DNA of 14,789 nucleotides from Planctomycetota bacterium (GTDB lineage: Bacteria; Planctomycetota; UBA8108; UBA1146): assembly GCA_002691835.1 (NCBI GenBank), contig NZJA01000152.1:6541-21329 (forward strand), in the 5' to 3' direction. A program made the position numbers and the translations under genes. This document shows, in pieces, positions 1 to 7,010 of the stretch (position 1 is the stretch's first letter; every line of letters begins with the position of its first letter). The notes beneath the pieces are model-generated. The model ran no database searches, was not told where the DNA came from, and saw only the letters and a program-made list of their open reading frames with translations.

Positions 1-2000
1 TCAGACCGAATCAGCAGTAATCCCCGGGCATGATGAAGGCCTGCATCATCGCTGACCTTCGAGATGGCGGAATCCAGTAATTGAATGGCGTCCTGAAGTT
101 TTCCGGAACGGGCGAGAAGGTCGGACAGATTGACGGAAGCGGGGCCGAAGTGGGGCTCTCTCTGAAGTGCTTTTCGATATAGCGATTCCGCTCGATCCAG
201 ATTTCCTGCGGTGTCCTCCAGTTGTGCAAGGTTGACGAGAGCCTCTGCCCTGTCGGAGTGAATCTCCTGACTGCGACGGTATTCCTGCAGAGCCTTATTG
301 AGACCGGGTGGCTTGGGAGACTCCCCACTCTCGGGCCATTGAAGAATAACCTCTGCAAGATATTGGGCAGCGGTCAACCTGACCGAACGATCAGGGTCCT
401 CCAGGAATTGAAGAATCCACGACCCGAGTTCATAGGGTGGGTCCGCTTGCAGTCCGAGCAGGGCACCGCGCCGAACCAGAGGCTCTGAAGAGTTCAGGTT
501 TTCAACGATCTTCAGAAGGTCACCCCGTGATCGTATTTCTGGTTCCTGCCTCAGTCGGGAGTATTCGGAAAGCAGAGTCCCGCGTGCGATGGCGGGCAAT
601 TCTTCATCATCCAGAGCCAATCCCAACAGTGTTGATGCATTGGTTTCATTGTTGCGAACTGCATGCAGTGCTTGTCCCCAATGAAACTGACCGCTGACGC
701 CGTTGGGAAACCATTCGCGGATTTTCAGATCTGCCCAGTTCGCTGTTTCATCGTAGTGACACTGGTTGCAGGCATTGGGGGTGCCGATGCTTTCGGTCAG
801 ATCGGGTCGGGGAATTCGAAAGGAGTGGTCATGACGACGGTCGGTCCCCATATAGATACGGGATGTCATGTGACAATCGATGCACTGTGAACCGGGAGTA
901 CCCGCTGTGTGGTGGGTGTGCGAGAGACTGTCGTAGCGGGCGGGTTCATGGCAGCCGATGCAGAGTGCGTTTCCCTGCAAATACAGCTCTCCGGAGTGGG
1001 GGTCATGGCAATCGGTACAGGTGACCCCCTTCTGGTGCATGCGGCTCTGAAGGAAGGACCCGTGGACATACACTTCGTCGAGAATCTGACCGTCGGCGTG
1101 GTAGAGACCCTCCTCCAGAAGAGACAGTTGGTGAGTATGGGAAAGTGCTTTTCCCGGAATCGATCCATCCACGAGAGCGGTTCTCCGCGAGTGACAGCGG
1201 GCACAGGTTTCCTGCTCCAGTGAGTGGGGAAGTTCAGGATTACGAGTGGCGACCTTTTCTCCTTCTGCACGCACCCATTGTCGCTTGCCACTGGAAAGAG
1301 AAAACGAGAAGCCGAAGTTTGGAGGGGGAGGTGGTTGATCGTCTTCTTTCGACAATCCTCTCACCGATTGAGCCCAATCAAGATGGTGGCTGCCAGGCCC
1401 ATGACATGCTTCACACGCCACATCGATCTCCTCATAGCGTGTCTTGAATTGCTGTGTGCTGGCATCATAGTTTTTGCTGACACCCGTAGAGTGGCACTCA
1501 GCACACATATGATTCCAGTTGTTCAGAGAGCCGGTCCAGTGAAGAGGATCTCCGGGTGGAGTCTTCTCACCCGGAAAGAGGGGATACCATCCCTCCGGTT
1601 TTGCACCACTTCCAGTGGACCAGGCGATGGGGTAGCTCTGAAGCTTGCCCGGTTCCTCTTCAATCAGAACTTGCTGGCAAGGTTCGATTCCAAAAAAGTA
1701 CTTCACCGGTTTTTGGATTTTTCCTGACGAATCCTCCACTTCGACATGGGGGACTCCGGCAATTTCGATGAAGCGAGAGAGGAGCTCCCCTTCGATAAAT
1801 TCTTCTCCGTCAAAGGGAGCCATCGCATCTGGGTCTCCGGGAAGCATCATCGCTGAAGCGTGATGAGATTTTTTCCACGAGCTGTGTTCTCCGGAATGGC
1901 AAGCGAGGCAGGCTTGGCTTCCAACGTAATGGGGAGGTTCAGCGGTGCTGGAACCTTCAAAAGAGATCATTAGCAGTAGCAGTGCGACGGTTGAAATCAT
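1..2000 (-). CDS. Exported octaheme cytochrome c with HEAT and TPR repeats (3' end beyond window)
   Basis: The frame is open from an ATG at 2000 to the left edge, giving 666 residues with no stop, so the C-terminus is missing. Residues 1-20 look like a Sec signal peptide (hydrophobic VALLLLMISF, likely cleavage after SSTA), which fits periplasmic heme attachment. Eight CXXCH motifs are visible, with first cysteines at residues 31, 166, 196, 266, 328, 347, 373 and 411: CLACH, CAECH, CEACH, CARCH, CTDCH, CIGCH, CIDCH, CNQCH. The N-terminal half therefore resembles cytochrome c554/paired-CXXCH multiheme proteins. Residues about 440-555 look like HEAT repeats (EPLVRRGALLGL, DPDRSVRLTAAQYLAE). From about 585 TPR repeats follow (AEALVNLAQLEDTAGNLDRA, then ASVNLSDLLARSGKLQDAI). 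An in-frame GTG at 2045 is an alternative start, and neither start has a strong Shine-Dalgarno. A role in electron transfer is inferred; the substrate is unknown. Confidence 0.9.
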   Translation of the reverse strand, partial: MISTVALLLLMISFEGSSTAEPPHYVGSQACLACHSGEHSSWKKSHHASAMMLPGDPDAMAPFDGEEFIEGELLSRFIEIAGVPHVEVEDSSGKIQKPVKYFFGIEPCQQVLIEEEPGKLQSYPIAWSTGSGAKPEGWYPLFPGEKTPPGDPLHWTGSLNNWNHMCAECHSTGVSKNYDASTQQFKTRYEEIDVACEACHGPGSHHLDWAQSVRGLSKEDDQPPPPPNFGFSFSLSSGKRQWVRAEGEKVATRNPELPHSLEQETCARCHSRRTALVDGSIPGKALSHTHQLSLLEEGLYHADGQILDEVYVHGSFLQSRMHQKGVTCTDCHDPHSGELYLQGNALCIGCHEPARYDSLSHTHHTAGTPGSQCIDCHMTSRIYMGTDRRHDHSFRIPRPDLTESIGTPNACNQCHYDETANWADLKIREWFPNGVSGQFHWGQALHAVRNNETNASTLLGLALDDEELPAIARGTLLSEYSRLRQEPEIRSRGDLLKIVENLNSSEPLVRRGALLGLQADPPYELGSWILQFLEDPDRSVRLTAAQYLAEVILQWPESGESPKPPGLNKALQEYRRSQEIHSDRAEALVNLAQLEDTAGNLDRAESLYRKALQREPHFGPASVNLSDLLARSGKLQDAIQLLDSAISKVSDDAGLHHARGLLLIRS

Positions 2001-2103
2001 GGACTCAGGATACTCCCAGTCTGCTTCAGGAGGAGTGATATTCACTGCGGAAGAGCCCTGAGGTATTTGGAAATTTGTCGAGATTCCGAGGGAAGACCTC
2101 CTG

Positions 2104-2122
2104 CCCATGGAGCGGTCATGGG
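2104..2122. promoter_or_regulatory. Inverted repeat in the cytochrome/acyl-CoA dehydrogenase divergent spacer
   Basis: The 173-bp spacer between the divergent genes must hold the promoters of both. The only clear symmetry is CCCATG, 7 bp, CATGGG at 2104-2109 and 2117-2122. It lies about 50 bp upstream of the dehydrogenase start and could be an operator. Six-bp arms can arise by chance, and I see no convincing -35/-10 pair on either strand. Confidence 0.2.
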
Positions 2123-2173
2123 TTACAACAGTGCAATACACAGGAATAGGCCAGAAGCAGGGATGGATTTGCT

Positions 2174-3361
2174 TTGAATCGCATCGATAAACATCTTGGA
2201 CCACTGGTGGATGAAGAGAGATTCTCGCTTTACGACCAGATCTCTCGTTTTGCTGCCCAGGAGATCGCTCCGAACCTTCTTCAATGGGAGCGAGATAAGC
2301 GGCTGGTTCCCGATGAGTTGATTTCCCAGCTGGGTGATATGGGCATCTTCGGTCTGCCAATCCCAGAGGAGTTTGGCGGACAAGATGGCCAGATGATTGA
2401 CCTGGTTCTTGCGGGTCTCGCTCTTTCATATTGGAGCCCTTCAGTTGCGATTACCCCGGGCGCGGCAGTTTCACTGGGGATCAATCCGCTTCTGAAATTT
2501 GGCAACGATTCTCAAAAAGCAGAGCACCTTGAAGATCTGGCTGCTGGCCGTCGTATGTTTGCATTCGGTTTGTCTGAACCTGGAAGAGGTTCGGATGCTG
2601 CCAATCCTCAGGTCGTTGCTGAAAAGACCGATCAGGGTTACCTCCTGCGTGGTGAAAAGTGTTGGAGTACGAATGCTGCATGGGCAAGTCATGTGGTGGT
2701 TCATGCACTGACAGACCCCAATGGCCGCAACGGTCACCGAAGCACCTGTTTTATCGTTCCTCGTGATCGTGTCGGCGTTTCTTATCAAGAAATGGAAGGA
2801 AAAACGGTTTGGCCGTTATCTTCGACGGGTTCCATAGCCTTTGATTCCGTGGAAGTTACCGAAGATGAAGTTCTTGGCGAAGTGAACGGCGGCTTTCGCG
2901 TGATGGTCACCACCCTGAATGGTGGCCGCCTTTTCGTTGCTGCTGTCGCTTTGGGATCCTTGGCGTTTGCCCTCGATAAAACTCGTCAATATGTGCAGGA
3001 GCGAGAGCAGTTTGGCGGCGCGATCGGGCGCTTTCAAAGAGTTCAGGATGTCGTCCTTGAAATGGACCTCGCTCTTGAACGAAATCTCAGCTGGCTGATT
3101 CAACTGGTCCATCGTTATGATGAAGGATCTTTGGACAGGGAGCAGGCTGCCAAAGTTAAAATCGACTGCAGTCGAGTCGCTTCTGAACTTCTACAAGATG
3201 CCATGGAAGTCTGCGGCGGAGTTGCCTGTCTCGATGAGTTCGGGCTTGCCCGTCATGCGGCGGATCTCTTTGTCACCCGGGTCGGTGAAGGATCCAACAA
3301 GGCACTGATGAGTCAGATTTCCCGATCGCTACTTCCAGAGATTGCAGACGAACTGCAATAA
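2174..3361 (+). CDS. Acyl-CoA dehydrogenase family protein
   Basis: This 395-aa protein has the normal length and order of an FAD-dependent acyl-CoA dehydrogenase, which oxidises an acyl-CoA thioester at the alpha-beta bond and passes electrons to ETF. The N-terminal helical domain (about 15-125) includes GIFGLPIPEEFGGQDG. The middle beta domain carries the signature FGLSEPGRGSD (131-141) and the segment KCWSTNAAWASHVVV. The C-terminal helical domain shows GGRLFVAAVALGSLAFALD and the EREQFGGAIGRFQ motif (276-288). E372 in VGEGSNKALMSQ aligns with the catalytic Glu of the IYEGT motif in classical members, so the enzyme is probably active. The start is TTG at 2174, with AGGGA at 2159-2163 spaced 10 bases away. 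The first in-frame ATG is residue 56, inside the conserved N-domain, and an in-frame stop lies at 2147. It is divergent from the cytochrome gene and appears monocistronic. The substrate cannot be told from sequence. Confidence 0.93.
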   Translation: MNRIDKHLGPLVDEERFSLYDQISRFAAQEIAPNLLQWERDKRLVPDELISQLGDMGIFGLPIPEEFGGQDGQMIDLVLAGLALSYWSPSVAITPGAAVSLGINPLLKFGNDSQKAEHLEDLAAGRRMFAFGLSEPGRGSDAANPQVVAEKTDQGYLLRGEKCWSTNAAWASHVVVHALTDPNGRNGHRSTCFIVPRDRVGVSYQEMEGKTVWPLSSTGSIAFDSVEVTEDEVLGEVNGGFRVMVTTLNGGRLFVAAVALGSLAFALDKTRQYVQEREQFGGAIGRFQRVQDVVLEMDLALERNLSWLIQLVHRYDEGSLDREQAAKVKIDCSRVASELLQDAMEVCGGVACLDEFGLARHAADLFVTRVGEGSNKALMSQISRSLLPEIADELQ

Positions 3362-3453
3362 GGTCTGGAGTTGACAGCTCTGAAGTCTTGTTAGCCTGAA
3401 ACCATTCTGTGTGCATCAGTCCCAAGAACCTGGACTTGTGGCATCGTGACGGA

Positions 3454-3528
3454 TGGCATCGAGCATCGCGACTTATGGCATCGAGCATCGCGACTTATGG
3501 CATCGAGCATCGCGACTTATGGCATCGA
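3454..3528. repeat. 22-bp tandem repeat, three perfect copies plus a partial
   Basis: Three identical 22-bp units begin at 3454, 3476 and 3498 (each TGGCATCGAGCATCGCG followed by ACTTA), with a 9-bp partial copy at 3520-3528. A degenerate copy just upstream (GACTTGTGGCATCG at about 3433-3446) suggests a slightly longer ancestral array. Each unit contains GCATCG twice. The array lies in the spacer between the convergent dehydrogenase and tldD-like genes. It extends into the latter, whose TAA stop (3519-3517, minus strand) is made from the repeat's terminal TTA. No unique spacers separate the copies, so it is not a CRISPR. It is most simply a minisatellite (VNTR-like) locus. I cannot assign a function. 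Confidence 0.93.
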
Positions 3529-5205
3529 ATAGAAGTATTGGGTATACGGGGTATCGGCCTTGCTCTGAAGTTCCAGATTGCGAATCAGCAAAGTGGGGCT
3601 GATCGTTGAGACTGGAACCATCCCGCTTTCCGCACCGCACCAGGCATTGTCGATGGCGGGATCATTTCCAGCAGCCATGATGCCCTGAACTGCATTCAGG
3701 GGCGTTCCGACAAAGTTGACCCCGCGGATGAACTCTTCACGTCCATCCGGGAAGACTCTGGCGGCCAGATTGATCTCCCCGAGGAACGCCTGAAAATCGT
3801 AGGCATCCGTGGTGGTCTCACCAGAAGATGCATTCAGGATTCGAATTCCATAAGGCAGATTTTGACGCCGGACCTCTTCGAGCAGTTTTTCTTTCAGTTC
3901 CACTTTGGAGGTTGAAACTTCCGATTCGAGTTGAGTGACACCCATTCGGCTGATCGCCCGTTCATGATGACTGGATCGAGCATGACCATTGGAAGAATGC
4001 TTTCGATGGATCGGTACTCGGCTCGTCAGGAATCCACGCAGCTTTCCTGAAGAGATCAGGTCTGCTTTTTCGGAGGGTGTTCCTTCATCGTCATATCGAT
4101 AATGGCCGACGAGGCTCCGAACTTCCCCAGAGGGAAGCTCCATATGAGAGCTTTGTGGGTGGTCAGAAAGACAAAGAAATTCAGGGAGTACTACTTTTCC
4201 AAGGGAGTCTGCGAACGTGCGAGCTTCGCCGCCAGAGCGTAAGCGATTCCCTTCTAGCCGGTGCCCCATCGCTTCATGAATCAGCAGCCCAGCAGGAATT
4301 GGATCGAGCAGAACAGGTCCTGAGTAGGAATGAAATCGCGGTGCTGCAGCAATCTTTTCGAGAAGTTTTGCGGCGGCCCGAATCTCATTACGGAAACTCT
4401 TGAGGTCAGGTAACTCGGCGGGGTCATTGACGAAGTGACTGATCGTCCATGGGATTCCATCTCCTTTATCGCTGAGGTGCCAGAGATAGGCTTCCAGTTG
4501 CCAATATGCTTGGCTCTCAGCGATTTGAGATCCGTCTGAATTGACAAAGAGGCGGGTCTGATGCTTCACCTGCAGTGACACATGACTATTTTTGATACCG
4601 GAGTGCCGCTTCACTGTATCGCTGGCTTTTTCGACGTAACTGGACCAAAACTCCCGATCGATGCTGGGAAGAGAACGGGGGCTGAGGTCAACGATCGGCG
4701 TACGCTTTTCCCAATCGCTCAGATTTGGGTGAAGATTGAGGTAGGTCAGTTCGTGGGCTTTTCTTCTGAAATACGCTTCCTCTGCTTCCCGGTATTTGGC
4801 ATCGGTGAGTCGCCAAAGTCCAATCCTGAGAGCTTCTTTTTGGTCATGAATCGGCAATTGAAGATAGTTGTAGGATTCTTCGTCTTTTGAGTTTTCTTCG
4901 AGTCCGCCTTCGCTGATCTGATCTTTTCGGTAGCTTCCGACATGGGCATCCGTCAGGCAGTTTCTTCTGGAGTATTGATCTACCTTATACAGAGCTCCAA
5001 ATCGGGCTTCGACATTGAAAAACTCATGGTCGCGGATGAGATGCGAAAGATAGAAAAGTTTCGGAAGGCCCGGTTTACGTAATTTCAGTGAAGCCCGTTG
5101 GCATTCTTCGGCTGCTACACGAATGAGTTTTTTTGCGGTGGCAGGATTAATCTTGAATCTCCAACAAGCTAAAGACTTCGCAGTCTGGGATACGATTTCT
5201 TCCAT
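3517..5205 (-). CDS. TldD/PmbA-family metalloprotease-like protein
   Basis: The 562-aa product carries the TldD-family zinc motif HEAMGH at residues 310-315 and the downstream cysteine C523 in AWCGAESGMVPV, where TldD has its third metal ligand. Other family blocks are DDEGTPSEKADLISSGKLRG (372-391) and the SNGHAR and ISRMGVTQLE segments (405-426). C-terminal to these, NFVGTPLNAVQGI and SPTLLIRNLELQ are also typical. TldD proteins act with TldE/PmbA in processing peptides such as antitoxins and RiPP precursors; no TldE-like partner lies in this window. The N-terminus is uncertain. The ATG at 5205 lies inside apt (59-bp overlap) and lacks a clear Shine-Dalgarno, while family-like sequence seems to begin near residue 31 (AAEECQRASLKLRKPG). 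A later non-ATG start is therefore possible. The last residues (YFYSMP) are encoded up to and into a 22-bp tandem repeat. It is probably cotranscribed with apt. Confidence 0.88.
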   Translation of the reverse strand: MEEIVSQTAKSLACWRFKINPATAKKLIRVAAEECQRASLKLRKPGLPKLFYLSHLIRDHEFFNVEARFGALYKVDQYSRRNCLTDAHVGSYRKDQISEGGLEENSKDEESYNYLQLPIHDQKEALRIGLWRLTDAKYREAEEAYFRRKAHELTYLNLHPNLSDWEKRTPIVDLSPRSLPSIDREFWSSYVEKASDTVKRHSGIKNSHVSLQVKHQTRLFVNSDGSQIAESQAYWQLEAYLWHLSDKGDGIPWTISHFVNDPAELPDLKSFRNEIRAAAKLLEKIAAAPRFHSYSGPVLLDPIPAGLLIHEAMGHRLEGNRLRSGGEARTFADSLGKVVLPEFLCLSDHPQSSHMELPSGEVRSLVGHYRYDDEGTPSEKADLISSGKLRGFLTSRVPIHRKHSSNGHARSSHHERAISRMGVTQLESEVSTSKVELKEKLLEEVRRQNLPYGIRILNASSGETTTDAYDFQAFLGEINLAARVFPDGREEFIRGVNFVGTPLNAVQGIMAAGNDPAIDNAWCGAESGMVPVSTISPTLLIRNLELQSKADTPYTQYFYSMP

Positions 5206-5692
5206 TGAGGAAAGAGAGTTCCAGCAGGAACCCTGCGCCTATGACGACTCCTCCCAGTTTTTCAGTCAGCTTTTCACAGGCTGCAATGGTACCTCCTGTG
5301 GCGAGAACATCATCGAGCAGCAAAACCTTTTGTCCTGGTTGGATCGATCCCGACTGCATCTCGATGGTATCAGTCCCATATTCAAGTTCGTATTCGACCG
5401 AGACGGTCTCTCCGGGGAGCTTTCCTGGTTTGCGAACCGGTACAAAGCCAATTCCTAACGCTTGGGCGACGGGTAGCCCAAACAGAAACCCCCTCGATTC
5501 GGGGGCGGCGATGAGGTCTGCATTCAGAGGCCGACATTTCTCACTGAGCAACTCAATGGCTTCGGCGAAGATCACAGGGGATGCGAGTAGGGGAGTGATG
5601 TCTTTGAACTGGATTCCTGGTTTTGGGAAATCAGGAATGGTCGCGATTAACTGATCGATTCTATTGAGAGAATCGGTGTTTTCTTGATTCAT
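5147..5692 (-). CDS. apt: Adenine phosphoribosyltransferase
   Basis: This 181-aa protein converts adenine and PRPP to AMP in cytoplasmic purine salvage. The length is standard for the family. It opens with IPDFPKPGIQFKDITPLL (19-36), the usual N-terminal signature. IAAPESRGFLFG (61-72) and FVPVRKPGKLPG (83-94) form the conserved core and flexible-loop region. The PRPP-binding loop is VLLLDDVLATGGT at 123-135. The ATG at 5692 is preceded by GGAAG six bases upstream, but that site is inside the 3' arm of a strong hairpin (5693-5751), so translation may be limited by RNA structure. The 3' end overlaps the start assigned to the tldD-like gene. Confidence 0.97.
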   Translation of the reverse strand: MNQENTDSLNRIDQLIATIPDFPKPGIQFKDITPLLASPVIFAEAIELLSEKCRPLNADLIAAPESRGFLFGLPVAQALGIGFVPVRKPGKLPGETVSVEYELEYGTDTIEMQSGSIQPGQKVLLLDDVLATGGTIAACEKLTEKLGGVVIGAGFLLELSFLNGRNRIPDCEVFSLLEIQD

Positions 5693-5751
5693 AAAAAACT
5701 TCCGTCCAACGAATCCTCGGGGGGAGAGAGGATCATGTTGGACGGAAGTTT
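5693..5751 (-). terminator. Intrinsic terminator-like hairpin after the sigma gene, overlapping the apt ribosome binding site
   Basis: A perfect 15-bp inverted repeat (AAACTTCCGTCCAAC at 5696-5710; GTTGGACGGAAGTTT at 5737-5751) encloses a second 6-bp stem (ATCCTC at 5713-5718; GAGGAT at 5728-5733) with a 9-base loop. Read on the minus strand, the stem ends in six T residues at 5698-5693, the classic form of a rho-independent terminator. It lies 34 bp after the sigma-factor stop codon. The T-run abuts the apt ATG at 5692, and the likely apt Shine-Dalgarno (GGAAG) is in the stem. It could therefore be a terminator, an attenuator for apt, or both. Confidence 0.85.
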
Positions 5752-5785
5752 ATCGCACCAGGGTTCAGCGGGGAAGCGACAGCAA

Positions 5786-6652
5786 TCAGCTGACGGCTTC
5801 TTCTTCATATTGTTCGTCGTAGATTTCAGGCTTTTGAATCAAGCCTTCTGCAACAAGTTCCTGTAGGCGTGCAAGAGCATCGTTTTCGATCTGACGGACC
5901 CTTTCCCTGGAAAGCTTGATCCTTTGACCGATTTCTTTCAGGGTCATGGGTTCACCATTGTCGAGGCCGTATCTCATTCTCACAATCTTGCGCTCACGCT
6001 CGTCCAAATGACTGAGAAGATCTTTGATCATGTCGATCTGAATCTTCTTCTCCAGCGATGTATGTGGCTGGGTCTGAGAAGGGTCTTCGATGATGTCGGA
6101 GATGGTCCATGAGTTCTCAATGGAAATGGTCTGGTTGGCTGAGTCGGCGACGTGGAGGGCATTCTGGATGATTTCAGTCTTTTCCAGAGGGATTTCCATA
6201 CGCTCAGCGATTTCATGGAACATCGGTGGGCGACCCAGCTCGATCGCAAGATCCGCAGCGGCTCTTTTCCACTTGGTGATGGTCTCCACCATGTAGGAAG
6301 GAATACGAACGGATTTTACGGTATCAATCAGAGCGCGCTTGATGGATTGCTTGATCCACCAGGTGCCGTAGGTACTGAATCGGCACTCTGCCGCAGGGTC
6401 AAACCTCTCAACGGCTTTCAGAAGTCCGAGGTTTCCCTCTTCGATCAGGTCGAGAAGCGGCAAGCCTCTTTCGACATAATGCTTGGCGATACTGACGACA
6501 AGTCTGAGGTTTGAACGAACCATCTGGTCCCGAGCCTCAAGGTCGCCTTTCTGAACTTCAATTGCTAACTCTCGTTCTCCCTCTGCAGTGAGCAGTGAGT
6601 GACGATTGATGTCTTCAAAGTATGCTTCGAGTCCTACTTCGCGCGCGTTCAT
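5786..6652 (-). CDS. RNA polymerase sigma factor, sigma-70 family (RpoD/RpoS-like, group 2)
   Basis: The 288-aa protein has regions 1.2, 2, 3 and 4 but no long region 1.1, which suits a group 2 (alternative, primary-like) sigma factor. Region 1.2 covers about residues 7-40. Region 2 includes DLIEEGNLGLLKAVERFD (68-85) and FSTYGTWWIKQSIKRAL (92-108), the core-binding and -10 recognition/melting helices. Region 3 begins near RIPSYMVETITKWKRA (116-131). Region 4 contains LDERERKIVRMRYGL and the -35 helix-turn-helix TLKEIGQRIKLSRERVRQIE (237-256). The C-terminus is acidic (EIYDEQYEEEAVS). Its ATG overlaps the TGA of the upstream 85-aa gene as ATGA, with GAAGGGA as an internal ribosome binding site, so translation is probably coupled. 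A strong hairpin follows the stop. The region 3 sequence reminds me of planctomycete sigma factors. It may instead be the main housekeeping sigma of a lineage with a short form, but this seems less likely. Confidence 0.95.
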   Translation of the reverse strand: MNAREVGLEAYFEDINRHSLLTAEGERELAIEVQKGDLEARDQMVRSNLRLVVSIAKHYVERGLPLLDLIEEGNLGLLKAVERFDPAAECRFSTYGTWWIKQSIKRALIDTVKSVRIPSYMVETITKWKRAAADLAIELGRPPMFHEIAERMEIPLEKTEIIQNALHVADSANQTISIENSWTISDIIEDPSQTQPHTSLEKKIQIDMIKDLLSHLDERERKIVRMRYGLDNGEPMTLKEIGQRIKLSRERVRQIENDALARLQELVAEGLIQKPEIYDEQYEEEAVS

Positions 6653-6906
6653 CTGTTGATCCCTTCAGGATTCTGCGTGACCTTCGAGAAGGGTTTGGCC
6701 ATGAACAAGCGTTGGCTTCCCTGCTGTTCATGGAGTTGAAGGAGTTCTCCGATTTGCACCGGTGATCCCATTCCAGGCTTGATTCCAACGGAATCTTCGA
6801 CCTGTTTCCCCGCCACGATATGGTTGGTGTGGTTGTCATCGCTGTTTGCGAGTCTCTCGGCTTCCTTAAGAAGCTCTTCACAAATCAGCAGGATGGATTC
6901 TTGCAT
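6649..6906 (-). CDS. 85-aa protein of unknown function, translationally coupled to the sigma factor
   Basis: I do not recognise a family. The 85-residue product has no signal peptide or membrane segment. Residues 1-22 (ESILLICEELLKEAERLANS) should form an amphipathic helix. A Gly/Pro-containing middle (VAGKQVEDSVGIKPGMGSPVQ) precedes a second short helix (IGELLQLHEQQ) and a polar tail. Three things argue that it is real. There is an excellent Shine-Dalgarno, GGAAGAG, six bases before the ATG. The frame is open over its full length. Its TGA overlaps the sigma ATG as ATGA. An 85-aa gene fused translationally to a sigma gene suggests a regulator of that sigma factor, but this is inferred from position only. 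It shows no clear FlgM-like or zinc anti-sigma motif. Confidence 0.8.
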   Translation of the reverse strand: MQESILLICEELLKEAERLANSDDNHTNHIVAGKQVEDSVGIKPGMGSPVQIGELLQLHEQQGSQRLFMAKPFSKVTQNPEGINR

Positions 6907-6912
6907 TGTTGT

Positions 6913-6919
6913 CTCTTCC
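6913..6919 (-). promoter_or_regulatory. Ribosome binding site of the 85-aa gene
   Basis: On the minus strand GGAAGAG ends six bases before the ATG at 6906. It is one of the better Shine-Dalgarno matches in the window and supports this small ORF as a translated gene. Confidence 0.75.
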
Positions 6920-6999
6920 GCTAGCTCTCAGCCGTGTGCGTCACGGACACGAGAAAAAGTTGCTTACGGAAGTCTCATCGGTTGTGGAGGGGGTCAAAC

Positions 7000-7005
7000 T
7001 TTATA
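7000..7005 (-). promoter_or_regulatory. Possible -10 element upstream of the 85-aa/sigma pair
   Basis: TATAAA on the minus strand lies about 95 bp before the 85-aa gene start, in the 104-bp gap after the HEAT gene. No good -35 hexamer is found 16-18 bp upstream. There is no clear terminator between the HEAT gene and this gap, so read-through transcription is also possible. Confidence 0.2.
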
Positions 7006-7010
7006 GGGGC

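Noticed and set aside
866..1291. Open frames on either strand within 1-2000 that compete with the cytochrome frame
   Set aside because: They lie in other frames across the heme-motif region. The CXXCH-bearing frame is open without a break from 2000 to the left edge and explains all of the sequence.
3454..3528. Possible CRISPR array
   Set aside because: The 22-bp units abut directly with no unique spacers, there are only three full copies, and no cas gene is nearby.
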